From positions 1-12,178 of the forward strand of contig CALMXV010000520.1 in NCBI GenBank assembly GCA_937871155.1: DNA of 12,178 bases, written 5' to 3'. The stretch is from an uncultured Taibaiella sp. (lineage in GTDB: Bacteria; Bacteroidota; Bacteroidia; Chitinophagales; Chitinophagaceae). The notes beneath the pieces are model-generated. The model saw only the letters and a list, made by a program, of their open reading frames with translations, ran no database searches and was not told the DNA's origin. Positions within the stretch are counted from its first letter, which is position 1. Every line of letters begins with the position of its first letter. Made by a program: the position numbers and the translations under genes. Positions 6,977-12,178 of the stretch are shown here, piece after piece.

Positions 6977-7522
6977 CTATGCGCCACTACCTTTAAATTG
7001 ATGATGTGCCTCTTTAAACAGCACATTAAATGTAGTCAATGAGCCATAAATACCGGTGATGTATTGATGCATATCAACCTTCTCTTCGTCAGTCAAGCCC
7101 TTATGAGCATTGATTTTTTGCTCTATCAATCTGAGGCGGTCGCGTACCATTACTATCTTATGAAAAAACGTTTCGATGGGCAGTTCTTTTGCTTGCATCG
7201 TAGCATCAGCCGGCTGAAGTATCATGGTGCCATTATTCCATTTATTGGCTAAAGGCACTAGTTGAAATTCATTCAAACGACGGTCTAAAATATTATCTAA
7301 TGCTGCTTCTATATCGGCGATAGTTATTGAGGTGGAGGAGACGGAGGCTTCACCTGCATCCATCAATGTAATTACTTTTAAGTCTTTATATTCTTTACTG
7401 ACACTCTTAGCTGTTTGTTGTGATTTAAACCAAATGGAATAAAATTCTTGTGCTACTTCTACGATTATACCTCTACCAAAATGTGGGTGCTCAACTCTTG
7501 ACCCAATACCTAAATTTTCCAT
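6977..7522 (-). CDS. Conserved Bacteroidota protein with UvrD/PcrA C-terminal-like (Tudor-type) N-terminal module
   Basis: The function of this 181-aa protein is unknown. Residues 5-55 (GIGSRVEHPHFGRGIIVEV ... YSIWF ... KSVSKEYKDLKVI) have the pattern GxxVxHPxFGxGxI-V followed by a strand and a closing 'L' segment. That pattern is the small Tudor/SH3-like barrel found at the C-terminus of UvrD/PcrA helicases, where it contacts RNA polymerase. A Ser/Thr-rich linker (66-77) leads to a mostly helical half with NKWNNGTMILQPAD (93-106), IETFFHKIVMVRDRLRLIEQ (116-135) and EEKVDMHQYITGIYGSLTTFN (first 20 of 146-166 the best conserved, by memory of homologues). No catalytic motif is visible and no signal peptide, so it is cytoplasmic. 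A weak -7 box sits 4 bases before the ATG. The AI-2E gene follows on the same strand. The module assignment is from pattern only. Confidence 0.75.
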   Translation of the reverse strand: MENLGIGSRVEHPHFGRGIIVEVAQEFYSIWFKSQQTAKSVSKEYKDLKVITLMDAGEASVSSTSITIADIEAALDNILDRRLNEFQLVPLANKWNNGTMILQPADATMQAKELPIETFFHKIVMVRDRLRLIEQKINAHKGLTDEEKVDMHQYITGIYGSLTTFNVLFKEAHHQFKGSGA

Positions 7523-7526
7523 GCAG

Positions 7527-7534
7527 CTAAAATA
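7527..7534 (-). promoter_or_regulatory. Near-consensus -7 box 4 bases before the 181-aa gene
   Basis: The minus strand reads TATTTTAG CTGC ATG. This matches TAnnTTTG at 7 of 8 positions counting the two free ones, with the same 4-base distance to the ATG as at rlmN. It would again give a leaderless or nearly leaderless message. No clear -33 element is seen. Confidence 0.35.
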
Positions 7535-7576
7535 AGGCAGTTGCTCTTATTCTTGAGAAATTTATAGTGTCTCTTC

Positions 7577-7610
7577 AAAAAAATAAGCGTTAAAGAATAT
7601 TCTTCAACGC
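7577..7610 (-). terminator. Rho-independent terminator of the Fe-S gene pair
   Basis: The plus-strand segment 7587-7610 is an inverted repeat: GCGTT (7587-7591), one mismatch, the self-complementary AAGAATATTCTT, one mismatch position, AACGC (7606-7610). Read on the minus strand it is followed at once by TTATTTTTTT (7577-7586). It lies 34 bases after the stop of the 7644-8432 gene and before the promoter of the 181-aa gene, where a terminator is expected. On the plus strand the trailing sequence is only CCAAAAATCA, so it acts in the minus direction. Confidence 0.75.
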
Positions 7611-7643
7611 CCAAAAATCATTTCTTCCAAATGAGGAAAGTTA

Positions 7644-8432
7644 CTATTGGCTTTCTAATGACTTAGCCACAAGTTCTGCAATATCCAAAACTTGTACTTC
7701 TTCTTCCTTCTCTTTATTTTTCACACCATCTGTCAACATCGTAGTACAAAATGGACAATTAGATGCAATGATGGAAGCACCGGTATTAATAGCTTCTTCT
7801 GAGCGTTCGAAATTAACTCTGGTCTTACCTGCTTCTTCTTCCTTAAACATCTGTGCACCTCCGGCACCACAACACATTCCTCCCGATTTGCAACGTTTCA
7901 TCTCTACCAATTCTATTTCCAAAGCTTGCAACACTTCACGTGGCGCTTCATAAATATTATTTCCTCGACCTAAGTAGCAGCTATCATGATAAGTAATTTT
8001 TTTACCTTTAAAAATACCCCCGCCTTTCAATACTAACCTTCCATCATTAATCAACTGCTGTAAAAAAGTAGTATGATGGATGACTTCGTAAGTTCCACCC
8101 AATGCAGGATATTCATTTTTAAACACATTGAAACAATGAGGGCATGTGGTAACAATTTTTTTTATCTCATAGCCATTCAGTACTTGAATATTGTTTTGAG
8201 CCATCATTTGAAAAAGAAATTCATTTCCCGACCTACGTGCCGGATCGCCGGTACACATTTCTTCTTTGCCTAGGATGGCAAAGTTGACTCCTACTTTATT
8301 AAGTATTTGAGCAAAGGCTTTGGTTACTTTTTGAGCACGCTGGTCAAAACTGCCGGCACAACCCACCCAAAACAAAACATCAGGAGTTTCGCCACTTGCC
8401 ATAAATTCTGCCATAGTTCTTACTGCTATCAT
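7644..8432 (-). CDS. (Fe-S)-binding CCG-domain protein, HdrB/HdrD C-terminal type
   Basis: This 262-aa soluble protein has two cysteine-rich CCG domains (PF02754), as in HdrB, GlpC, LutA and the C-terminal half of HdrD. Domain 1 has C25 (GCAGSFD), C60 (EMCTGDPARR) and C97-P-H-C100. Domain 2 has C152 (YHDSCYLGR), C181, C187-C188-G (GGMCCGAGGAQMF) and C226-P-F-C229. Domain 2 carries the complete CX(n)CCGX(n)CXXC set that can bind an unusual 4Fe-4S cluster; domain 1 has a single Cys in place of CC. The protein would take electrons through or to these clusters. Its partner is the membrane 4Fe-4S protein encoded 78 bases upstream in the same orientation. The pair together resembles single-chain Fe-S oxidoreductases split in two. 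A terminator follows. The donor (for example electron-transfer flavoprotein) is not encoded here, so the physiological reaction is inference. Family call is firm. Confidence 0.9.
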   Translation of the reverse strand: MIAVRTMAEFMASGETPDVLFWVGCAGSFDQRAQKVTKAFAQILNKVGVNFAILGKEEMCTGDPARRSGNEFLFQMMAQNNIQVLNGYEIKKIVTTCPHCFNVFKNEYPALGGTYEVIHHTTFLQQLINDGRLVLKGGGIFKGKKITYHDSCYLGRGNNIYEAPREVLQALEIELVEMKRCKSGGMCCGAGGAQMFKEEEAGKTRVNFERSEEAINTGASIIASNCPFCTTMLTDGVKNKEKEEEVQVLDIAELVAKSLESQ

Positions 8433-8450
8433 GTTCTTCTATTATTATTC

Positions 8451-8468
8451 ACTATTGCTACCAATAGT
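8451..8468 (-). other. Intercistronic hairpin between the two Fe-S genes
   Basis: ACTATTG (8451-8457) and CAATAGT (8462-8468) form a perfect 7-bp stem with a 4-base loop, ending 19 bases upstream of the start of the 7644-8432 gene. There is no T-run after it on the minus strand, so it is not a standard terminator. It may be an mRNA stability or processing structure, or chance in AT-rich DNA. Confidence 0.35.
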
Positions 8469-8510
8469 TAGGTGATTAATATTTAAAAATTGATTTAATT
8501 CAAAAGCATT

Positions 8511-9821
8511 TTATGAATGTACCCAAGCATCTCGATCATCCGGACTGAATTTCCAAGGCGCCATGTTGGTTTCAATATTTGAATTCATCATGTTCCACTC
8601 TTGTGGTGCATTGCTTTCTTCCATGATTAGATTTCTGCGAAGCTGTATGATAATATCTAAAGGGCTTATACTTACCGGACACGCTTCTACACAGGCTTGA
8701 CAAGTAGTACAAGCTCTTAATTCCTCCACAGAAATATAATCGTGCAATAGGGATTTGCCATCATCTATAAAGGATTTATTCTTATTAATATTTTCACCTA
8801 CTTCTTCCAATCGATCTCTGGTAGCCATCATTATTTTTCGAGGAGATAATACTTTACCCGTAATATTAGCAGGACAAGATGCAGTACAACGACCACATTC
8901 CGTACAGGCATAGGCATCTAATAAATTTTTCCAAGAAAGGTCTTTCACATCTCTAGCTCCGAAAGTAGGTGTTGCCGGTTGTGTACCATCAGTAGGTGTT
9001 GGTGGAGCCAGTTCAGGCTGTAACATATACAACACTTCATTTTGAACATCTTTCATATTACGCATTTCGCCTTGTGGTGTCAAGCGTTGATAATAAGCAT
9101 TAGGAAACGCTAATAGAATATGAAAATGTTTTGAGTAAGGTAAGTAATTAAGAAATGCAAAGATGCCTAAGATATGCCCCCACCAACAGATACGTTCTAT
9201 AAGGTGCAGTGTGCCAATACTCATTCCTGAAAATAGGGGGGCGATTAATCCGCTAACAAAAAACCCTGTACCCGTTCCTTCTTGAATCATCACGGCGCCT
9301 TCGGCAGCATTCATGATAAGCAACATGGACATCAATACCACTTCAATATATAAAATTGTATTCGCATCTTTTCTTGGAAATCCATCGAGTTCCGCCATAT
9401 TCAAACGACCTACTTTCAATACATTTCTTCTAATTAAAAAACTAATAACCGCAACTAATGTAAGTACTGCCAACACTTCAAAAAAGCCTATTAAAAAATC
9501 ATAAAAACCACCTAGTGGTTCTCGTAATACACGAGTAGTACCCAAGGTGCCATCTATCAATATTTCCAGTACTTCAATATTAATCAATATGAACCCTACA
9601 TAAACAAACAAGTGCAAGATGGCCGGTATAGGCTTCTTAAACATTTTCTTTTGTCCTAAAGCAAGCAATAGCATATTCTTCCATCGTTTATCCGATTGGT
9701 CGGTCAGGTCTTCCTCCCTACCCAAAAGAATATTCCTTCTTACTTCTCCTACTTTCTTAGCAAAAAAATAGCCCGCTGCAACGGCAACGATGACAAAGAT
9801 TATTTGTTGGACGATCATCAT
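8511..9821 (-). CDS. Membrane-bound 4Fe-4S dicluster protein (NarI-like membrane part plus HdrC-like domain)
   Basis: This 436-aa protein joins an N-terminal membrane part to a cytoplasmic ferredoxin-like domain. Hydrophobic segments are at about 5-22, 66-90, 112-139, 160-180, 192-206 and 211-232; H70, H206 and H216 in or beside them are possible heme ligands, as in NarI-type cytochrome b proteins. The iron-sulfur motifs are CTECGRCTASCP (C306, C309, C312, C316) and CTTCQACVEACP (C371, C374, C377, C381), each CxxCxxCxxxCP, binding two 4Fe-4S clusters. The end (NPW-like APWKFSPDDRDAW) matches the linker normally leading into a fused CCG domain in HdrD-like oxidoreductases; here that domain is encoded separately by the next gene (7644-8432). 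The likely job is electron transfer between a soluble donor and menaquinone. ATG at 9821 is preceded by another ATG-like start context, with a weak -7 box 4 bases upstream. Confidence 0.9.
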   Translation of the reverse strand: MMIVQQIIFVIVAVAAGYFFAKKVGEVRRNILLGREEDLTDQSDKRWKNMLLLALGQKKMFKKPIPAILHLFVYVGFILINIEVLEILIDGTLGTTRVLREPLGGFYDFLIGFFEVLAVLTLVAVISFLIRRNVLKVGRLNMAELDGFPRKDANTILYIEVVLMSMLLIMNAAEGAVMIQEGTGTGFFVSGLIAPLFSGMSIGTLHLIERICWWGHILGIFAFLNYLPYSKHFHILLAFPNAYYQRLTPQGEMRNMKDVQNEVLYMLQPELAPPTPTDGTQPATPTFGARDVKDLSWKNLLDAYACTECGRCTASCPANITGKVLSPRKIMMATRDRLEEVGENINKNKSFIDDGKSLLHDYISVEELRACTTCQACVEACPVSISPLDIIIQLRRNLIMEESNAPQEWNMMNSNIETNMAPWKFSPDDRDAWVHS

Positions 9822-9825
9822 AAGC

Positions 9826-9833
9826 TAAATATA
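9826..9833 (-). promoter_or_regulatory. Near-consensus -7 box 4 bases before the membrane Fe-S gene
   Basis: The minus strand reads TATATTTA GCTT ATG. Only the last base departs from TAnnTTTG, and the spacing of 4 bases to the ATG equals that at rlmN. No convincing -33 element is seen, so this is a candidate. Confidence 0.35.
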
Positions 9834-9913
9834 AATGGCTGCTCTAAAGTAGTTTCTTTTAGCAAAAAAACATAGTTTAACGTTTGTAGTACCTACATTT
9901 CAAAGAAATTTAT

Positions 9914-9921
9914 TAGGTTTG
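9914..9921 (+). promoter_or_regulatory. Candidate -7 box for the leader of the 290-aa secreted protein
   Basis: TAGGTTTG is an exact match to TAnnTTTG in the 223-base gap between two divergent genes. A TTTG lies at 9883-9886, but 27 bases away, longer than the usual 19-21. If used, it would start a transcript near 9928 with a leader of about 115 bases that contains the hairpin at 9931-9945 and a small ORF at 9959-10030. Confidence 0.35.
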
Positions 9922-9930
9922 AATACTTTG

Positions 9931-9945
9931 TCACTTGCTAAGTGA
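9931..9945 (+). other. Small perfect hairpin in the leader of the 290-aa gene
   Basis: TCACTT-GCT-AAGTGA is a perfect 6-bp stem with a 3-base loop. Its right arm overlaps TGAAGTAC (9943-9950), which is the exact complement of GTACTTCA (9995-10002), so two exclusive pairings are possible. Stems this short can be chance. Confidence 0.35.
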
Positions 9946-9958
9946 AGTACTAGAAAAA

Positions 9959-10030
9959 ATGAATTTTATGCCCTTAGTGCAACGATTATTTTTCGTACTT
10001 CATCATTTGAAACGACCATTTTATAAGTAA
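9959..10030 (+). CDS. Possible 23-codon leader ORF upstream of the 290-aa gene
   Basis: An ATG at 9959 opens 23 codons (MNFMPLVQRLFFVLHHLKRPFYK) ending in TAA, 14 bases before the GTG of the 290-aa gene. The peptide is basic and hydrophobic (Arg9, Lys18, Arg19, Lys23; paired His). It is not recognised and has no visible ribosome-binding site. It is listed because it sits between a candidate promoter and the secreted-protein gene and contains one arm of an inverted repeat (9995-10002). An ORF of this size can easily be chance. Confidence 0.2.
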   Translation: MNFMPLVQRLFFVLHHLKRPFYK

Positions 10031-10044
10031 ATAGAACCATTATA

Positions 10045-10917
10045 GTGAAACAATTCTACTGCACTTTATTTGTATTAATCGCTTTGTTTACCGCACCTAA
10101 TGCTAAGGCTCAGGATATAGCAAAGATGGAAGACTCTCTAGTAGTCACTGCAGATTCCATGCACCATGCATTTATTCCTGAAATGCGTCAACTGTATTGC
10201 GAAAAATTCATCAAACAATTAGTACGTACTCTAAAAACAGCGAACTCTTATAACTATCCTTTTACCAAATTGGGTGCTTCTATCAACATCTTACAACCAG
10301 AAGATAAAAAGTTTAGACTTTTCAATTGGGCAGTGAATGTTGCCGGTGCCACAATACGATATTATGGCGCCATTCAAATGCAAGGAGAGCAACTAAAACT
10401 TTACCCTCTTATTGATTATTCACAAGAACTGGGTAGTGGCTTGGAAGATAGCATCCTTACTAATGGAAAATGGTATGGTGGTATCTATTACGATATTCTT
10501 GCAAGAGATTATAATGGAAAAACCGTTTATAGTTTTCTAGGCAAAAACATCAACAACTTACTTAGCAATATCAAGGTAATTGACCCAATGAGTTTTTCAG
10601 ATAATGGTTTGATATTCGGAGCACCTATTTTTTCTATCTCCGGCAAAAAAGGAACAATCAATCGTTTTGTATTAGAATACCGCAAAGATGTAAGTGTCTC
10701 GATGAAATGGGACAAAGATTACAATGCGATTATCTACGACCGACTGATTTCTCAAATGAACGACCCCAATCGTAAAAACACCTTTGTACCGACCGGACAA
10801 TATGATGGACTAAAATGGGAAAATGGTAAATGGACATTATTAGAAGATGCACTACCTGTACAGATTTTCAAAGATGGTGAAGCACCAGTGCCCAAACCTA
10901 CTGTACCCAAACAATAA
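10045..10917 (+). CDS. Conserved secreted Bacteroidota protein of unknown function
   Basis: This 290-aa protein has a clear Sec signal peptide: a short basic start, hydrophobic core TLFVLIALFTAP and an AKA site (residues 20-22) before QDIAKMEDSL. It is exported to the periplasm or beyond; there is no lipobox Cys. Its start is GTG at 10045; the only in-frame upstream sequence ends at a TAA at 10024-10026, so no ATG start is possible without losing the signal. The mature part has KFIKQLVRTLKTANSYNYPF, INILQPEDKKFRLFNWAV, YYGAIQMQGEQLKLYPLIDY, LTNGKWYGGIYYDIL, INRFVLEYRKDVSVSMKWD, YDRLISQMNDP and FVPTGQYDGLKW. I recall similar proteins across Bacteroidota, always annotated hypothetical. No catalytic motif or known domain is seen. 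It is divergent from the membrane Fe-S gene and followed by tRNA-Arg. The C-terminus is Pro/Lys-rich (PVPKPTVPKQ). Confidence 0.82.
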   Translation: MKQFYCTLFVLIALFTAPNAKAQDIAKMEDSLVVTADSMHHAFIPEMRQLYCEKFIKQLVRTLKTANSYNYPFTKLGASINILQPEDKKFRLFNWAVNVAGATIRYYGAIQMQGEQLKLYPLIDYSQELGSGLEDSILTNGKWYGGIYYDILARDYNGKTVYSFLGKNINNLLSNIKVIDPMSFSDNGLIFGAPIFSISGKKGTINRFVLEYRKDVSVSMKWDKDYNAIIYDRLISQMNDPNRKNTFVPTGQYDGLKWENGKWTLLEDALPVQIFKDGEAPVPKPTVPKQ

Positions 10918-10944
10918 ATGATTTTCTTTTTTCAGTTTAATGTT

Positions 10945-10952
10945 TACATTTG
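10945..10952 (+). promoter_or_regulatory. -7 box of tRNA-Arg promoter
   Basis: TACATTTG is an exact TAnnTTTG match 20 bases before the first base of the tRNA. At 19 bases upstream lies TTTT, three of four bases of the -33 TTTG. This gives a short 5' leader to be removed by RNase P. Confidence 0.6.
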
Positions 10953-10972
10953 CACTCCCAAACAAAAAGGCA

Positions 10973-11046
10973 GGTCTCGTAGCTCAGTTGGATAGAGCAA
11001 CAGCCTTCTAAGCTGTGGGTCTCAGGTTCGAATCCTGACGGGATCA
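10973..11046 (+). tRNA. tRNA-Arg, anticodon TCT
   Basis: This 74-base tRNA folds completely. The acceptor is GGTCTCG with CGGGATC (two G-U pairs), the D stem GCTC/GAGC with loop AGTTGGATA, the anticodon stem ACAGC/GCTGT around loop CTTCTAA, the variable loop GGGTC, and the T stem TCAGG/CCTGA around TTCGAAT. The anticodon TCT (11007-11009) reads AGA and AGG arginine codons. The discriminator base is A at 11046; CCA is not encoded (CTC follows), so it is added by the nucleotidyltransferase. It lies alone, with its own promoter box and a terminator downstream. Confidence 0.97.
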
Positions 11047-11056
11047 CTCAAAAAAC

Positions 11057-11085
11057 AAAAGGCTATTCATTATGGATAGCCTTTT
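11057..11085. terminator. Bidirectional terminator between tRNA-Arg and the SirB1-like gene
   Basis: AAAAGGCTAT (11057-11066) pairs with ATAGCCTTTT (11076-11085) in a perfect 10-bp stem with a 9-base loop. On the plus strand it is followed by ATATTTTTATAT, ending the tRNA transcript. On the minus strand it is followed by GTTTTTT, ending the 11106-11996 gene, whose stop lies 21 bases away. Confidence 0.85.
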
Positions 11086-11105
11086 ATATTTTTATATAAA
11101 TACTC

Positions 11106-11996
11106 TTATGCCTCCTCTTCATCTTCCGGCTTCAACAACTCCATCAACTGATAGATTTCCTCTGCCTTTGCCGGCTCTTTATTAAACTGAAAACAGGCTG
11201 CCAATTCTTCCATCATTTTATAGATAATCTCTTTGTTGGTAAGGGGAGTAAAATACGTAGCTGTATCCTCAGCATTTATTTTTTTCAAGTAAGTATTTAC
11301 ATCCAACTGAGTATATACCATACCACTAAGTGGGTCCAAGAAAAACTGCAATTGCTCTACCCCTTCCGCATCCGGCGCAAAAAAATGATGTAACGTATCG
11401 ATATAAGCCAATATAAACTGGCGAGGTACATTCATAGCAAACACCGGCACATCCAACAACTCACAAAGCACAAGATACAATACACCTAAAGTATAAGAAT
11501 TCCCTTGCTTACTATCCAACACTTGATTAATGAAAAAAAACTTAGGCTCCCGTTCCGTCAACTCATGTCCTTGTAACTTATAGTAACTATACAATATACT
11601 ATTGAACACATTCACTTGCTCCAAGGGAGTGAGGTAGTTATTCAGCTCCAACCAAATATTTCTACGTATCTGGTCCAGTTGATTTAATACACTCGGTATA
11701 TCCAACTCCGGATATTGATACTTTGCCACCAATAGTGCTCCTCGCATCAGTTCCGGGCGCTTTTCTTGGCTCCACTCCAAAAACTCTGTTTGTAAATCTT
11801 GAAAATGCACTCGATGGATGAGCGTTTCAATCCTTTCTTGCACCGATTCGTCTGATGTATGTTCCCAGAGAGATTCCAAATTAGGGATGATATCTTTTCC
11901 AAAGTGCATCAGCTTTTCAGAAATAGCATCATAGACCTCCATATCAGGGTCGTCTATCAGCTTAAACAATGCTTTTATTTCTTTGGTAGGCTTCAT
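11106..11996 (-). CDS. SirB1 / transglutaminase-like-core-2 family protein
   Basis: This 296-aa cytoplasmic protein (no signal peptide, acidic end KPEDEEEA) has an N-terminal helical part (about 3-65, HEAT-like: KEIKALFKLIDDPDMEVYDA, then SVQERIETLIHRV) and a SirB1-type core (PF13369) at about 84-200. Core signatures are RGALLVAKYQYPELD (85-99), LDQIRRNIW (107-115), VFNSILYSYY (130-139) and FFINQVLDSKQGNSYTLGVLYLVLCELLDVPV (153-185, diagnostic GNSYTLGVLYLVL). The VPRQFILAYID stretch (190-200) takes the place of the PGHFL motif of E. coli SirB1, so the family His is not kept. A TPR-like helix pair follows (260-290). The molecular role of this family is not established; SirB1 has been noted near the peptide-release-factor methylation genes in enterobacteria. 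The start at 11994-11996 is preceded in frame by ATG AAG TAA AGC (11997-12008), so the ATG chosen is the first after a stop. Confidence 0.82.
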   Translation of the reverse strand: MKPTKEIKALFKLIDDPDMEVYDAISEKLMHFGKDIIPNLESLWEHTSDESVQERIETLIHRVHFQDLQTEFLEWSQEKRPELMRGALLVAKYQYPELDIPSVLNQLDQIRRNIWLELNNYLTPLEQVNVFNSILYSYYKLQGHELTEREPKFFFINQVLDSKQGNSYTLGVLYLVLCELLDVPVFAMNVPRQFILAYIDTLHHFFAPDAEGVEQLQFFLDPLSGMVYTQLDVNTYLKKINAEDTATYFTPLTNKEIIYKMMEELAACFQFNKEPAKAEEIYQLMELLKPEDEEEA

Positions 11997-12012
11997 GCTT
12001 TACTTCATCTCG

Positions 12013-12020
12013 AAAAAATA
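12013..12020 (-). promoter_or_regulatory. Candidate -7 box of the SirB1-like gene
   Basis: The minus strand reads TATTTTTT, one base off TAnnTTTG, with TTTC (one base off TTTG) exactly 19 bases upstream. It lies 4 bases before an ATG at 12006-12008 that opens a two-codon ORF (ATG AAG TAA), and 16 bases before the real ATG. Confidence 0.4.
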
Positions 12021-12103
12021 CAACAATAAATCAATTTTTGAAACGTGTCAGCAAATTTTAATACAATTTTTATCAACAATGCCTCGGTGCTTTATCCTTG
12101 ACA

Positions 12104-12178
12104 TCATGTTTGGATATTATTTTTTAATGTTGTCCGGTAAAAAATAGGATGCCCTAGACGCATCGCATGGATAGCGTG
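12104..12178 (-). CDS. Possible C-terminal end of a gene entering from the right edge
   Basis: A minus-strand frame is open from the right edge for 24 codons (ending HPIFYRTTLKNNIQT) to a TGA at 12104-12106. I do not recognise it, and 24 open codons are weak evidence. The rest of 11997-12178 is AT-rich and holds only the promoter of the SirB1-like gene as far as I can see. Confidence 0.15.
   Translation of the reverse strand, partial: HAIHAMRLGHPIFYRTTLKNNIQT

Noticed and set aside
10973..11100. tRNA-Arg as an attachment site for an integrated element
   Set aside because: The 3' end is not repeated elsewhere in the window, no integrase is present, and the tRNA is directly followed by its terminator and a conserved gene.
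1..12178. CRISPR array, insertion sequence, toxin-antitoxin or defence cassette
   Set aside because: I found no regular direct repeats, no terminal inverted repeats with a transposase, and no gene with motifs of such systems.
12145..12178. Imperfect inverted repeat ACGC...GCGT near the right edge as a repeat element or terminator
   Set aside because: Only 4 bp pair without mismatches or bulges, and the sequence is cut by the window edge.

Overview
The window looks like ordinary chromosomal core DNA of a Bacteroidota bacterium, most likely a member of the Chitinophagaceae or a close relative. The reasons are the AT-rich composition, the near absence of Shine-Dalgarno sequences, -7 promoter boxes of the form TAnnTTTG, a Bacteroidota-type TamB N-terminus, and several conserved unknown proteins known to me mainly from that phylum. 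There is no integrase, transposase, CRISPR array or phage gene, so there is no sign of a mobile island.

Layout. Positions 1-682 (minus) hold the start of a TamB-like outer-membrane biogenesis gene that runs off the left edge. It is followed (minus) by rlmN, a 23S rRNA/tRNA methyltransferase, at 777-1832. Divergently on the plus strand lie dgt (dNTP triphosphohydrolase, 1996-3381) and queA (queuosine tRNA modification, 3385-4599), 3 bases apart and almost certainly one operon. Two small plus-strand genes follow: a membrane-anchored bacterial PH-domain protein (4644-5015) and an orphan lipoprotein (5072-5716). Convergent to them are an AI-2E-family membrane protein (5758-6915) and a 181-aa protein with a UvrD/PcrA C-terminal-like module (6977-7522), both minus. 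After a hairpin terminator comes a minus-strand pair: a membrane 4Fe-4S protein (8511-9821) and a CCG-domain Fe-S protein (7644-8432). Together these look like a split HdrD-type menaquinone reductase module, possibly an ETF:menaquinone oxidoreductase. On the right are a conserved secreted protein of unknown function (10045-10917, plus), tRNA-Arg(TCT) with promoter and terminator (10973-11046, plus), and a SirB1/transglutaminase-like protein (11106-11996, minus).

How they work together. Three genes touch RNA function (rlmN, queA, tRNA-Arg), dgt handles nucleotide pools, and the 7644-9821 pair is respiratory. Most of the remaining genes encode envelope, membrane or secreted proteins (TamB, PH domain, lipoprotein, AI-2E family, 290-aa secreted protein); the 181-aa protein and the SirB1-like protein look cytoplasmic. 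No obviously new multi-gene system is visible. The points most worth a second look are: -7 boxes sitting 4 nt from start codons, which suggests leaderless mRNAs; a two-codon in-frame mini-ORF before the SirB1-like gene; the missing canonical start of tamB; the stand-alone UvrD-CTD-like protein; the split Fe-S pair; and a leader with alternative hairpins and a 23-codon ORF before the secreted protein.
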